This document shows positions 1-7,419 of a DNA stretch of 32,365 nt, in pieces (position 1 is the stretch's first letter; every line of letters starts with the position of its first letter). The position numbers were made by a program, and so were the translations under genes. The stretch is taken from NCBI GenBank assembly GCA_003230915.1, contig QIHI01000001.1, forward strand, positions 1-32,365. The letters run 5' to 3'. This stretch comes from Kiritimatiellales bacterium (lineage in GTDB: Bacteria > Verrucomicrobiota > Kiritimatiellia > Kiritimatiellales > Pontiellaceae). A model generated the notes under the pieces. That model ran no database searches. It had not been told where the DNA came from and saw nothing but the letters and a program-made list of their open reading frames with translations.

Positions 1-1415
1 TCGACAGCAAACTCCATCGGCAACTCCTTAAATACTTCCTTGCAAAACCCATTTACGATCAGGCTTACCGCTTCTTCCGTATCGAGGCCGCGCTGATTGC
101 AGTAGAAAATTTGATCCTCGCCGATTTTTGTGGTGGTGGCTTCGTGCTCCACCTGCGCGGTTGGGTTATTTACATCAATATACGGAAACGTGTGCGCACC
201 GCATCGGTCGCCGATCAGCATCGAGTCGCATTGTGAATAGTTGCGGGCGTTCTCGGCGGTTTCTTGCACGCGGACGAGGCCACGGTAGACATTCTGCGCC
301 TTACCGGCGGAGATGCCTTTACTAATGATTGTACTACGGGTGTTCTTGCCCACATGGATCATCTTGGTTCCAGTGTCGGCCTGCTGCATGTTGTTGGTGA
401 CAGCGACGGAGTAGAACTCGCCAACCGAATTATCACCCTTAAGGATGCAACTGGGATACTTCCACGTGATCGCGGAACCGGTCTCAACCTGCGTCCACGA
501 AATCTTCGAGTTGTCGCCGCGACAATGCCCGCGTTTGGTGACGAAGTTATAGATGCCGCCCTTACCATTTTTGTCGCCGGGATACCAGTTCTGGACGGTG
601 GAGTATTTAATCTGTGCATCCTTGTGGGCGATGAGTTCGACGACCGCCGCGTGCAATTGATTTTCGTCACGCTGCGGTGCGGTGCAACCCTCAAGATAGC
701 TCACGTACGCGCCTTCATCGGCGATGAGCAACGTCCGTTCAAACTGTCCAGTGTTGGCCGCGTTAATGCGGAAGTAGGTGGAGAGCTCCATCGGACAACG
801 AATGCCCTTGGGAATATAACAAAATGATCCGTCGGAAAAGACGGCCGAATTGAGCGTGGCATAATAGTTATCCTTATAAGGAACCACCGTACCGAGGTAT
901 TGCTTCACCAGCTCAGGATGTTCTTTCACGGCATCGGAAAAGGAGCCGAAGATGATTCCCATTTCCTCTAGATTTTTCTTGAAGGTGGTCGCTACGGAAA
1001 CCGAATCGAACACGGCATCGACCGCCACGGTGGCCACCCCGGCCAGCACCTCTTGTTCGCCGAGAGGAATGCCTAGCTTTTTATAGGTTTCGAGCAATTC
1101 AGGATCGACGTCGTCGAGACTCTGCGGCATATCGATCTTTTGCTTCGGCGCAGAATAATAGCTCAGCGCCTGGTAGTCGATTGGAGGAAACTCCACCTTC
1201 GCCCATTCCGGCGGGGTCAGCGTGAGCCAGTGGTGATAGGCCTTCACGCGCCATTCGGCCAGCCATTCCGGCTCCTCTTTTCGGCGTGAAATTTCGCGAA
1301 CAATCTCCTCGCTCAAGCCAGGTGGAAGGCTGTCGGATTCAATATCGGTGACAAAGCCGTATTTGTATTCCTTATCGGTTAATTCATTGAATGATTTTTC
1401 GTCTTTAATCTTCAT
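1..1415 (-). CDS. sufB: Fe-S cluster assembly scaffold protein SufB (3' end beyond window)
   Basis: SufB is the core of the SufBCD scaffold that builds Fe-S clusters in the cytoplasm. About 471 codons are visible from the ATG at 1415, and the reading frame runs off the left edge just after the typical end motif MEFAV, so only roughly the last 15 residues are missing compared with usual SufB proteins. Recognisable stretches include [40 protein letters not shown], and the beta-helix core with [14 protein letters not shown] and [19 protein letters not shown]. The C-terminal region has [18 protein letters not shown], which carries the conserved Cys and His region. The gene lies 71 bases downstream of an Rrf2-family regulator on the same strand and is probably cotranscribed with it; sufC, sufD and sufS would be expected beyond the left edge. 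Identification is confident. Confidence 0.97.
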   Translation of the reverse strand, partial: MKIKDEKSFNELTDKEYKYGFVTDIESDSLPPGLSEEIVREISRRKEEPEWLAEWRVKAYHHWLTLTPPEWAKVEFPPIDYQALSYYSAPKQKIDMPQSLDDVDPELLETYKKLGIPLGEQEVLAGVATVAVDAVFDSVSVATTFKKNLEEMGIIFGSFSDAVKEHPELVKQYLGTVVPYKDNYYATLNSAVFSDGSFCYIPKGIRCPMELSTYFRINAANTGQFERTLLIADEGAYVSYLEGCTAPQRDENQLHAAVVELIAHKDAQIKYSTVQNWYPGDKNGKGGIYNFVTKRGHCRGDNSKISWTQVETGSAITWKYPSCILKGDNSVGEFYSVAVTNNMQQADTGTKMIHVGKNTRSTIISKGISAGKAQNVYRGLVRVQETAENARNYSQCDSMLIGDRCGAHTFPYIDVNNPTAQVEHEATTTKIGEDQIFYCNQRGLDTEEAVSLIVNGFCKEVFKELPMEFAV

Positions 1416-1486
1416 AGCATTCCTGTGTATCGCTTTTATGTATCTGGATCGGGTGTATCGAACGGTGGAATTAGAGTTCTATCGGC

Positions 1487-1882
1487 CTAACTCTCGGCCA
1501 TAGTAGCTAGCGAAAGGTTCGCCAGTGCTTCGAGTACCACTCCGTTCACCCTTTGCCAGCTCGTACTGACTTGGCAATTACGCTCGCATCCTTCGGCACT
1601 AGAGCATTCGGTGAGGGCGACGGGGCCTTCAACGACCTCGACCACCTCAGCCGCCGTTATCTGAGCGGCCGGACGGGCAAGGGAATAGCCTCCCTTGCTC
1701 CCTTGATAGGATTTTAAAATATGACCTTGTGTTAAAATTTTCAGTACCTTACTTACGGTTGGAAGTGCCAACCCACTCGCCGCCGAAAGATCCTTTGCAT
1801 TATGCAACAGATCTTCCTCACGGCTAGCCATATAGGCCAGCAGGATAAATCCATAATCCGTGATTTTTGTAATCCTGAGCAT
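1487..1882 (-). CDS. Rrf2-family Fe-S-responsive regulator of the SUF operon
   Basis: This 131-residue protein is a winged-helix transcription factor of the Rrf2 family (IscR/SufR type). The N-terminus MLRITKITDYGFILLAYMA and the helix-turn-helix around residues 28-50 (AKDLSAASGLALPTVSKVLK) are typical, followed by the wing GSKGGYSLARP. Three cysteines, Cys93, Cys99 and Cys103 (C-x5-C-x3-C), are placed where IscR ligates its [2Fe-2S] cluster, so it probably senses Fe-S status. It resembles the subgroup annotated as SUF system Fe-S assembly regulator. It is the first gene before sufB on the same strand. An IscR-type inverted repeat lies 21-33 bases upstream of the start codon, so autoregulation is likely. 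The ATG at 1882 has a weak ribosome-binding site (AAGAGACG). The family is certain; the exact name and cofactor are inferred. Confidence 0.93.
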   Translation of the reverse strand: MLRITKITDYGFILLAYMASREEDLLHNAKDLSAASGLALPTVSKVLKILTQGHILKSYQGSKGGYSLARPAAQITAAEVVEVVEGPVALTECSSAEGCERNCQVSTSWQRVNGVVLEALANLSLATMAES

Positions 1883-1902
1883 CGTCTCTTTTTAATATAT
1901 TA

Positions 1903-1915
1903 GACCTATTTAGTC
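1903..1915. promoter_or_regulatory. IscR/Rrf2-type operator upstream of the suf regulator
   Basis: The sequence GACCTATTTAGTC has GAC and GTC half-sites separated by seven A/T-rich bases, matching 11 of 13 positions of the IscR type 1 core GACTRWWWYAGTC. Flanking bases extend the dyad (ATTA on one side, TTAAT on the other). On the minus strand a possible TTGGCG -35 and TAATAT -10 with a 19-base spacer bracket the site, so a bound regulator would block its own promoter. Binding is inferred from sequence only. Confidence 0.5.
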
Positions 1916-2104
1916 TTAATTCGCCAACAACCTAGCAGAAGCTTTTTTGCGGGCAAGCCTTTTGTTCCATATTTTCTGTCCGCCTAGGCCTCTTGCTGAA
2001 AAGCCAAGCGCACTACATAAAAACAGAGCCTCGTACGCAATAAAAACGGCGATATGTTTGTCTTTATTAAACGTGCGCATATTGGGAGTATCGCACCGAA
2101 TTAT

Positions 2105-2515
2105 ATGAACCGAAAATCCACATCCAAAATCGGCATGACGCTGATCGAAGTGCTCATCGCGATGGTCATCCTAAGCGTTGGCGTGTCGTCCATGATGGTG
2201 GCGATGTCGCGGTGTCTCGCAGTGGTTCGCACCGCCCGCAACCTCGATGTGGTCCGCAGCCTGATACGGCAGGTGGATCTCGAGAACCCCATCGACCGGA
2301 AAAACATCGAGGAAACCACTGAAACCGGCGACTTTGAAGATACGGAGGGCTATACGTGGAGCCGCGAAATATTCATGGTCGACGAGGAGGAACGACCCGG
2401 ACTATTTCTTGTGACAACACGCATTAACTGGTCGGAGCGGGGTAAGGATTCCTTCGAGGAAGTTATCACCTACAAATACGCCCCCGATGCCGAAAGCCTA
2501 ACGAGGGAGTTTTGA
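2105..2515 (+). CDS. gspI: Type II secretion pseudopilin, GspI-like
   Basis: A small type IV pilin-like protein of about 136 residues. The prepilin leader MNRKSTSKIG is followed by MTLIEVLIAMVILSVGVSSM, giving the GspO cleavage site G|M, Glu at +5 and the N-terminal hydrophobic helix. GspI is a minor pseudopilin that forms the tip complex with GspJ and GspK and primes pseudopilus assembly in the inner membrane. An earlier in-frame ATG at 2054 would give a 27-residue leader, which is unusually long, so the ATG at 2105 is preferred although neither has a clear Shine-Dalgarno sequence. It is first in an operon with GspJ-, GspK-, GspL- and GspM-like genes. The I rather than H assignment rests on this order and the short size; the globular part is too divergent to confirm by eye. 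Confidence 0.8.
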   Translation: MNRKSTSKIGMTLIEVLIAMVILSVGVSSMMVAMSRCLAVVRTARNLDVVRSLIRQVDLENPIDRKNIEETTETGDFEDTEGYTWSREIFMVDEEERPGLFLVTTRINWSERGKDSFEEVITYKYAPDAESLTREF

Positions 2516-2540
2516 ACTCCTGAAAATTGAGCCCTGAAAT

Positions 2541-3257
2541 TTGACCCTTAAAACTCAAAATTTAAAGCTTAAAACCGCTCGGGGATTCACCCTGCTGGAG
2601 TTGATGGTGGCAATGGTAATCCTGACGATTGCCATGTCGATCGCCTTTCAAGCTTTTAGCGGAACCATCCGCGCTTGGAAGCGGGGTACGGAGGTGATCG
2701 AAAGTATCAAGCACGGTCACTTTTCCATGACCCAGCTGGCCAATGCACTCAATTCCACGATCTACTTTTTCAACGGCCGCAAAAGCTATGCCTTCAAACT
2801 CAAAAAGGATACCTTTTCCGGTCTCCCAGCCGATACCCTCAGTTTTGTGACCGCCAGTAGTGCTTTCATGCCGGAAGGTTCGCCGCTCCAGCACGGTCCG
2901 CACCGACTCAAGCTCTACATCGCCGACGACGACCGCGGTAACCCCGCCCTCTTCTCCACCGCCTTCCCCGCCATTGCAAATGAAGAAGATGCCGAAGAGG
3001 AATACGACGAGGATCCCCATCTGGTTTCCCGTGCAGTCCAAGGTTTGGAAATCCTACTCTACGACGAGGAGTTGGAGGATTGGACCACTGACGCGTGGGA
3101 AAATGAAAACTCCATTCCCGAGCGCCTGATGATCATCATCTACGTTGCCTCGGAAAATGAAAAAGAGGAACCCATCGTTTTCACGCGTATTCTCGAAATC
3201 CCTGTTGCCCAATCTCTCGACGCAAAACTACTCGGCCCGACCAACGTAAAAAAATGA
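2541..3257 (+). CDS. gspJ: Type II secretion pseudopilin, GspJ-like
   Basis: A 238-residue pseudopilin. After a 15-residue basic leader (ending in TARG) comes FTLLELMVAMVILTIAMSIA, with the G|F cleavage site, Glu at +5 and the hydrophobic helix. The size and the position between GspI and GspK fit GspJ, the minor pseudopilin of the I-J-K tip complex. The start must be the TTG at 2541: a stop codon lies in frame just upstream at 2535-2537 and no ATG or GTG occurs before the cleavage site. No good ribosome-binding site is visible. The middle of the protein (about residues 150-170) is very acidic (Glu/Asp-rich), plausibly a calcium-stabilised or exposed loop. The stop codon overlaps the ATG of the next gene (ATGA), indicating translational coupling. 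Confidence 0.85.
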   Translation: MTLKTQNLKLKTARGFTLLELMVAMVILTIAMSIAFQAFSGTIRAWKRGTEVIESIKHGHFSMTQLANALNSTIYFFNGRKSYAFKLKKDTFSGLPADTLSFVTASSAFMPEGSPLQHGPHRLKLYIADDDRGNPALFSTAFPAIANEEDAEEEYDEDPHLVSRAVQGLEILLYDEELEDWTTDAWENENSIPERLMIIIYVASENEKEEPIVFTRILEIPVAQSLDAKLLGPTNVKK

Positions 3258-4261
3258 ACATGATCAAAAAATCCAAAAAAGGCGCAGCCTTGCTGGTGGC
3301 ACTATGGGTGCTTATCATCCTATCGTTGATCGTGGGTTCCTTCGCCTTCGAAATCCAACTTGAAGCGATGCTGGTCTCGCACCAGCGCAAAAAATTCCAC
3401 GCGGAAATGGCGGCATATTCAGGCCTCGAGTATGCCCGCGCAATCCTCGACCAGCAAGCCAATGCAAAAGAACTTGAAATCGAGGACATGGCTGAGGACC
3501 TTGATGGATTCATGCAGGCGGCGCTCTTTATTAAGCGCGGCCTCTCCACCACCTCTAAAATCGAACTGGATGACAGTACCTTCCACGTTACGCTCAAATC
3601 GGCCGAGGCCGGTCGTAACATTAACCTGCTTGTCCGCGGGGAGTGGCTTGAAATTTTTGAAATGGCCAATATCCCTTCCACAGAATGGGACACGATGATC
3701 GACTGCTTGGAAGATTGGATCGACGAAGGCGATCTCCACCAACTCAACGGCGCGGAGTCCGACGATCCCTTCTATCAAGACCGCGGCTATCCGGTGAAGA
3801 ATGGCCCGCTCGATAGCGTCGAAGAACTACTCCTGATTAAAGGTTGGGGGGAAGATGTTCTTTTTGGCAAAGAGGAGGATGAAGAGAGTGATGCTATTTT
3901 TGGCATTGCCAACCTGTTGACGGTTTGGGGTGACGGCAAAGTCAATCTGAACACAGCTACGGCCGATGTATTGTTAAGCTACGCCGAGTATGAAGATTGG
4001 GAGCTGGCAAGCGTTCTGGAAGCGCGTAATGGCGAAGATGGTGAGCCAGGAACACTCGACGACGGTATTAAGGATCTGGCCGAAGTTGGGGCCGATCCCA
4101 GTAAATTTAAATTGCAAAGTGATTTTGTGAAGGTAACGTCTGTAGGCGATGCGTTCGGCAACCAATATCAAATTGAATGCATCTTCTTGCTCGGTGAGGG
4201 GAACGCCGTAGTCGTTTATTGGGAAGAAGGGTCGGTCAAAAGCCATGAAAATACGCGATAA
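3254..4261 (+). CDS. gspK: Type II secretion minor pseudopilin GspK-like
   Basis: A 335-residue GspK-family protein, the large minor pseudopilin that caps the pseudopilus. The N-terminus MNMIKKSKKG|AALLVALWVLIILSLIVGS has a prepilin cleavage site but no Glu at +5, which is characteristic of GspK. Near residue 230 the sequence GKVNLNTATADVLLSYA matches the family's conserved NVNTA motif in the helical domain. Acidic stretches (for example EEDEES around residue 212) are notable. Its ATG overlaps the gspJ stop codon, and its own end overlaps the gspL start by 17 bases. The calls for GspI and GspJ are strengthened by this more recognisable neighbour. Confidence 0.9.
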   Translation: MNMIKKSKKGAALLVALWVLIILSLIVGSFAFEIQLEAMLVSHQRKKFHAEMAAYSGLEYARAILDQQANAKELEIEDMAEDLDGFMQAALFIKRGLSTTSKIELDDSTFHVTLKSAEAGRNINLLVRGEWLEIFEMANIPSTEWDTMIDCLEDWIDEGDLHQLNGAESDDPFYQDRGYPVKNGPLDSVEELLLIKGWGEDVLFGKEEDEESDAIFGIANLLTVWGDGKVNLNTATADVLLSYAEYEDWELASVLEARNGEDGEPGTLDDGIKDLAEVGADPSKFKLQSDFVKVTSVGDAFGNQYQIECIFLLGEGNAVVVYWEEGSVKSHENTR

Positions 4262-5636
4262 AATCATAACCGCTGTCTGCCGCACAGTGGACGGTCTCGA
4301 GTGGACCAGCTGGCAACTTAAACCGGACGGCCCCGAAACGCTCCAGCAAGACTCTGTTCCCGTGATCTTTTCCGGCAACACAACTGAAGAACTACTGGCT
4401 TCCATCGAGCTTCCGGAGAGTGTGACCGAGCACCTGACGGGCGATATTACTGTGCCGCTACGCACCGCCGAACTACTCCTACGGATCATGGAACTCCCTG
4501 CCGTAGAAGCTGGCGAAGTGGCCGACATGGTCGGATTTCAAATCGATAAAATCTCCCCGTTTCCTTTGGATCAACTCGCCATCTCGCATGAGATACTCAA
4601 GCAAACCGAAGAAACCTCGATCGTGCTGATGGTCGCCGCCAAACGCAGCCACATCGATGCCATTGGCGACACCTTCCAGCAGAAAGGGGTTCGTATTCAC
4701 AGCATCGACGCGCGAGTACTTGGTTGGATGCACCTGCTACAGGATGAGGGACACATCTCCACCGAGGGGTGCGAAATCATCGTCATCGACGATGCTATCG
4801 ACTTTTCGCTGGTGATCATCGAGTCTGGAATTCCAGTGGCCTTCCGCATGCTCGATACGCAGAGTGACGACATGAACGTGGTCGATGAACTGGCCTACGA
4901 AATTGGCTACACGCTCACCACGCTCGACACCGAACGCGACCTACCCGCCCCGTCCGCCATCCAATTCTGGAGTCATGGAGATCTCTCGGCCAGCATGCGT
5001 GCCAAACTATCGGAAAAATGCGGTCTTCCCGTCCATCACAACCGACTCGCGATCCTCCCACCGCTCTCGGAAGGCATTGTGCGCCGCACCTTGGCCGATG
5101 GAAGCCATATCGAGCTAATCCCACGCGAATGGGTCGAGTTCGAGAACCGAAGGCAGCTCCACCATAGGTTTATCCGAATCTTCTCCGCAATTGCCGCCAC
5201 CTGGCTCGCCGTGCTGTTGATCTTCTATACCATCTACAAGGTTCGCGACGTTCGCCTCAATAAAGTCACGAGTCGCGTCTCCGCCATCGATTCCGATGGC
5301 AAGAAGGCGCTTTTGAACCGGCAAGAACTCCATGATCTCAAGGTCTACACAGACCGCTCCGGATCCGCGCTTGAATGCCTACGCGAAGTCACCCGCATGC
5401 TTCCCATTGGCAATATTGAGTTTGTCTCGTACAACTATAAAAAAGGTAAAGGGGTCACGCTACGCGGAACCGCCAGCACCGACGATACCGTCTACGATTT
5501 TTTCGCAACCCTCACCGCTTCCGAACTTTTTGAGCAACTTAAAACCCAATCGGTAAACATCAAAACCACTAAAGGGGTACGGCGCGCTGTTTTTTCAGTC
5601 ACCCTCGAACTCCCCACCGAGGAGGAATCTAAATGA
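4245..5636 (+). CDS. gspL: GspL-like inner-membrane platform protein (PilM-PilN type)
   Basis: A 463-residue protein with an N-terminal actin-fold (PilM/GspL cytoplasmic) domain over about residues 1-290, one transmembrane helix at about 308-332 (IFSAIAATWLAVLLIFYTIY) and a C-terminal periplasmic PilN-like domain. Features of the first domain include VPLRTAELLLRIMELPAVEA and MVGFQIDKISPFPLDQL, typical of the surface that binds the secretion ATPase. In type II secretion GspL connects the GspE ATPase to GspM and the pseudopilus. This protein looks like a PilM-PilN fusion, which is what GspL is structurally. It overlaps gspK by 17 bases and ends in an ATGA overlap with the next gene. GspE, GspF, GspG and GspD are not in the window and must be encoded elsewhere. 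Confidence 0.85.
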   Translation: MKIRDKIITAVCRTVDGLEWTSWQLKPDGPETLQQDSVPVIFSGNTTEELLASIELPESVTEHLTGDITVPLRTAELLLRIMELPAVEAGEVADMVGFQIDKISPFPLDQLAISHEILKQTEETSIVLMVAAKRSHIDAIGDTFQQKGVRIHSIDARVLGWMHLLQDEGHISTEGCEIIVIDDAIDFSLVIIESGIPVAFRMLDTQSDDMNVVDELAYEIGYTLTTLDTERDLPAPSAIQFWSHGDLSASMRAKLSEKCGLPVHHNRLAILPPLSEGIVRRTLADGSHIELIPREWVEFENRRQLHHRFIRIFSAIAATWLAVLLIFYTIYKVRDVRLNKVTSRVSAIDSDGKKALLNRQELHDLKVYTDRSGSALECLREVTRMLPIGNIEFVSYNYKKGKGVTLRGTASTDDTVYDFFATLTASELFEQLKTQSVNIKTTKGVRRAVFSVTLELPTEEESK

Positions 5637-6184
5637 ATATCTCTCAACGGGAAATGATCCTAGGTGCCGCCACACTGACCGCCGTTCTGATCGGCCTAAC
5701 GTGGTACATCGTCGACAGCAAAGCTGAGGAATGGAAGGCCAAAGCCAACGAAATAGAAAAGGCCAAACAGCAGATCCGCCATTACGAGGCCGCCATTAAG
5801 ATGCAGGAAAACTGGCTCGACGAACTCAATGCCCTGCAAGGCGATCTACGTGTCTTCAATAGTCAAAATCATTCCGTATCGCCGGAACTGATGAAGACCA
5901 TCAAATCGATCTCGAGCAAGCACGGGCTGGATATTACCCGTAGTCAGCCCTACAATGAAAAGTCCACTGGCAATCTCTTTGAACTCGGCATCAACTGCAC
6001 CTGGCAAGGGAAGCTCGTTGCCATGGTCAACTTTCTCACCGACCTTCAACAGCAGGGCGTTCGCTACGATGTCCGCCAGCTCAACGTGACCCCCGTTGGG
6101 AAAAACACCGGCGAACTCAAGGGCAACATGGTCATCCACTGCGCCTATACCCGCAAACCAGCGGCAGACAAAGGCGCGAAATGA
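5633..6184 (+). CDS. gspM: GspM/PilO-like inner-membrane protein
   Basis: A 183-residue bitopic protein: a short cytoplasmic N-terminus, a transmembrane helix at about residues 8-26 (MILGAATLTAVLIGLTWYIV), a coiled-coil-like helix (about 28-75, rich in Lys, Glu and Ala) and a C-terminal ferredoxin-like fold (about 85-175). This is the GspM/PilO architecture, which pairs with GspL/PilN in the inner-membrane platform. It overlaps the gspL stop codon (ATGA) and is the last intact gene of the operon. The assignment rests on architecture and position rather than on a diagnostic motif. Downstream, its stop codon overlaps an ATG that begins a decayed gene, so the operon may once have continued. Confidence 0.8.
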   Translation: MNISQREMILGAATLTAVLIGLTWYIVDSKAEEWKAKANEIEKAKQQIRHYEAAIKMQENWLDELNALQGDLRVFNSQNHSVSPELMKTIKSISSKHGLDITRSQPYNEKSTGNLFELGINCTWQGKLVAMVNFLTDLQQQGVRYDVRQLNVTPVGKNTGELKGNMVIHCAYTRKPAADKGAK

Positions 6185-6508
6185 ATGTTGAAGCCATTCC
6201 CAGAGCCTACGAAGAAATCCTTCCGTTCGACAGACTGGATCTTTGCCCATCTGAACTTCCAGCGTATCGAACCCCCGGGACACACACCCGGCTCGTGCTA
6301 TATTCTCTTTCCCGAAGGCTGGAATTATGATCGCTGGCGGCACTCTATTATAAAGGCTCTTGTGGCTGGCGGCGATGTCCGACAGCTTCGCCAATCGCTC
6401 AACACACTCAAGCAGCTCCCCAGCGAAACCCACGTCTATCCCGGTCATAGCCCCAATACAACCATCGAAATCGAACGAATCATTAACTTTTTATGCAATG
6501 AAGGATAA
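6181..6508 (+). pseudogene. Decayed metallo-beta-lactamase-fold hydrolase (glyoxalase II-like), 5'-deleted and frameshifted
   Basis: Pieces of the C-terminal half of a glyoxalase II-like metallohydrolase can be read in order, but in changing frames: LPFDRLDL from the frame of the ATG at 6181; then HLNFQRIEPPGHTPGSCY in the second frame; MIAGGTL in the third (where family members have a metal-binding SGD or AGD); YYKGSCG back in the first; and GGDVRQLRQSLNTLKQLPSE with VYPGHSPNTTI in the second again. At least four indels are needed. The N-terminal HxHxDH metal site is absent, and the Asp expected in AGD is Gly. The ATG overlapping the gspM stop is therefore the edge of a deletion remnant, not evidence of a working gene. 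This is a pseudogene by direct reading of the sequence. Confidence 0.85.
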
Positions 6509-6625
6509 AGCGCGTCGGCGCGAGGCCCTTTCAAATGAATTTTATTTTCCTGTTGGCGCCCGTTTAGGTGTACACTTTCTATCCGTTAAACTTTCATGAA
6601 CAGTAGCGTAAACTAGGGGGCAGCA

Positions 6626-7405
6626 ATGAAAACAGATAACCCCGATTCTCACATCAACCTACTTTGGACGGGGGGTTGGGATTCAACGTTTCGCCTGCTG
6701 CACCTTATTCTTGTCGAGAAAAAGCGAGTCCAACCTTACTATGTAGTGGATCATGAAAGGAAATCCACCGAGTACGAATTTCTGGCCATGGAAAAGATTA
6801 AAAATAAACTGTTCCTCCAAAGCCCAGAAAGTAAGGAACTAGTACTGCCTACGATCATTGGATATCGGAACGAAGTGATCCCCAACGAAAAGATCACCCG
6901 CAAGGCTCAACAGCTGTGGGACGAGGTTAAACTGGGTCATCAATATGAGTGGCTACCTCTTTTTGCCAAGCAAAACGGCTTGCACGACCTAGAAATGTGC
7001 CATGAAAAGAAGCCCTCTCCCAGCTTGTTCGACCTGTTGCTCTACCCCGAATTAGTCGGGGAAGGTCACGATTGCCGGATCAACGATACCGTCAAAAATG
7101 ATCTCTTAGAAATTTTCAAGTATTTCCGCTTCCCCATTTGCCAGATTGAAAAAAAAGAAATGGAACAGATTTCCAAACAATATGGCTTTTTTAAACTCCT
7201 CCAGAATAGTTGGTTTTGCCATTCCCCAAAAAAGAACGGGGTTCCATGCGAAACCTGCAACCCCTGTCTAGCTGCCCGCAAGGCCGGCTATTCACACGGG
7301 TTACCGAAAACAAAATTTTTAAAGAGAAAATACTGCTACTTAACCTCGAAACTCTGGAATATAAAAAACCGCCTTGGTCGGCGGTTTCGGAGCAATGCTG
7401 CGTAA
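6626..7405 (+). CDS. PP-loop ATP pyrophosphatase, QueC-like, function unknown
   Basis: A 259-residue protein beginning INLLWTGGWDSTFRLLHLIL, which is the PP-loop signature (S/T-G-G-x-D-S) of the adenine-nucleotide alpha-hydrolase fold. Such enzymes adenylate a carboxyl or carbonyl group. Near the C-terminus WFCHSPKKNGVPCETCNPCL gives C-x10-C-x2-C-x2-C, resembling the zinc site of QueC (7-cyano-7-deazaguanine synthase), so QueC-like chemistry is possible. It lacks the overall QueC sequence and no queuosine genes are nearby, so the substrate is unknown. It stands alone between a pseudogene and the convergent ftsZ, and is visibly more A/T-rich and Lys-rich than its neighbours, which suggests acquisition by transfer. 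The ATG at 6626 follows GGGGGCAGCA. Its last 15 or so codons contain the ftsZ terminator hairpin. LarE, another PP-loop enzyme, was considered and rejected. Confidence 0.75.
   Translation: MKTDNPDSHINLLWTGGWDSTFRLLHLILVEKKRVQPYYVVDHERKSTEYEFLAMEKIKNKLFLQSPESKELVLPTIIGYRNEVIPNEKITRKAQQLWDEVKLGHQYEWLPLFAKQNGLHDLEMCHEKKPSPSLFDLLLYPELVGEGHDCRINDTVKNDLLEIFKYFRFPICQIEKKEMEQISKQYGFFKLLQNSWFCHSPKKNGVPCETCNPCLAARKAGYSHGLPKTKFLKRKYCYLTSKLWNIKNRLGRRFRSNAA
7363..7387 (-). terminator. Intrinsic terminator of the ddl-ftsQAZ operon
   Basis: An 8-bp perfect stem (AAACCGCC at 7366-7373 with GGCGGTTT at 7380-7387) and six-base loop; read on the minus strand it is followed by a run of six T. It lies about 33 bases past the ftsZ stop codon and entirely inside the 3' end of the convergent PP-loop coding sequence. 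There is no T-run on the plus-strand side, so it should terminate only the ftsZ transcript. Confidence 0.88.
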
Positions 7406-7419
7406 AGAGGTATGTCGGG

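Noticed and set aside
128-827. Open reading frames on the plus strand and a second minus-strand frame over sufB
   Set aside because: They lie entirely within the clear sufB coding frame and have no recognisable protein features.
2054-2104. Longer N-terminus for the GspI-like protein from the ATG at 2054
   Set aside because: It would give a 27-residue prepilin leader; the ATG at 2105 gives the usual 10 residues before G|MTLIE.
6185-6508. An intact gene of about 107 codons at 6185-6508
   Set aside because: Its protein matches a metallohydrolase only in separate pieces, with the missing pieces in the other two frames; it is a pseudogene.
6626-7405. The PP-loop protein as LarE, the sulfur-insertion enzyme for the LarA cofactor
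   Set aside because: The Cys pattern and overall sequence look QueC-like, and it is 15 kb from the larA-like gene on an unrelated transcript.
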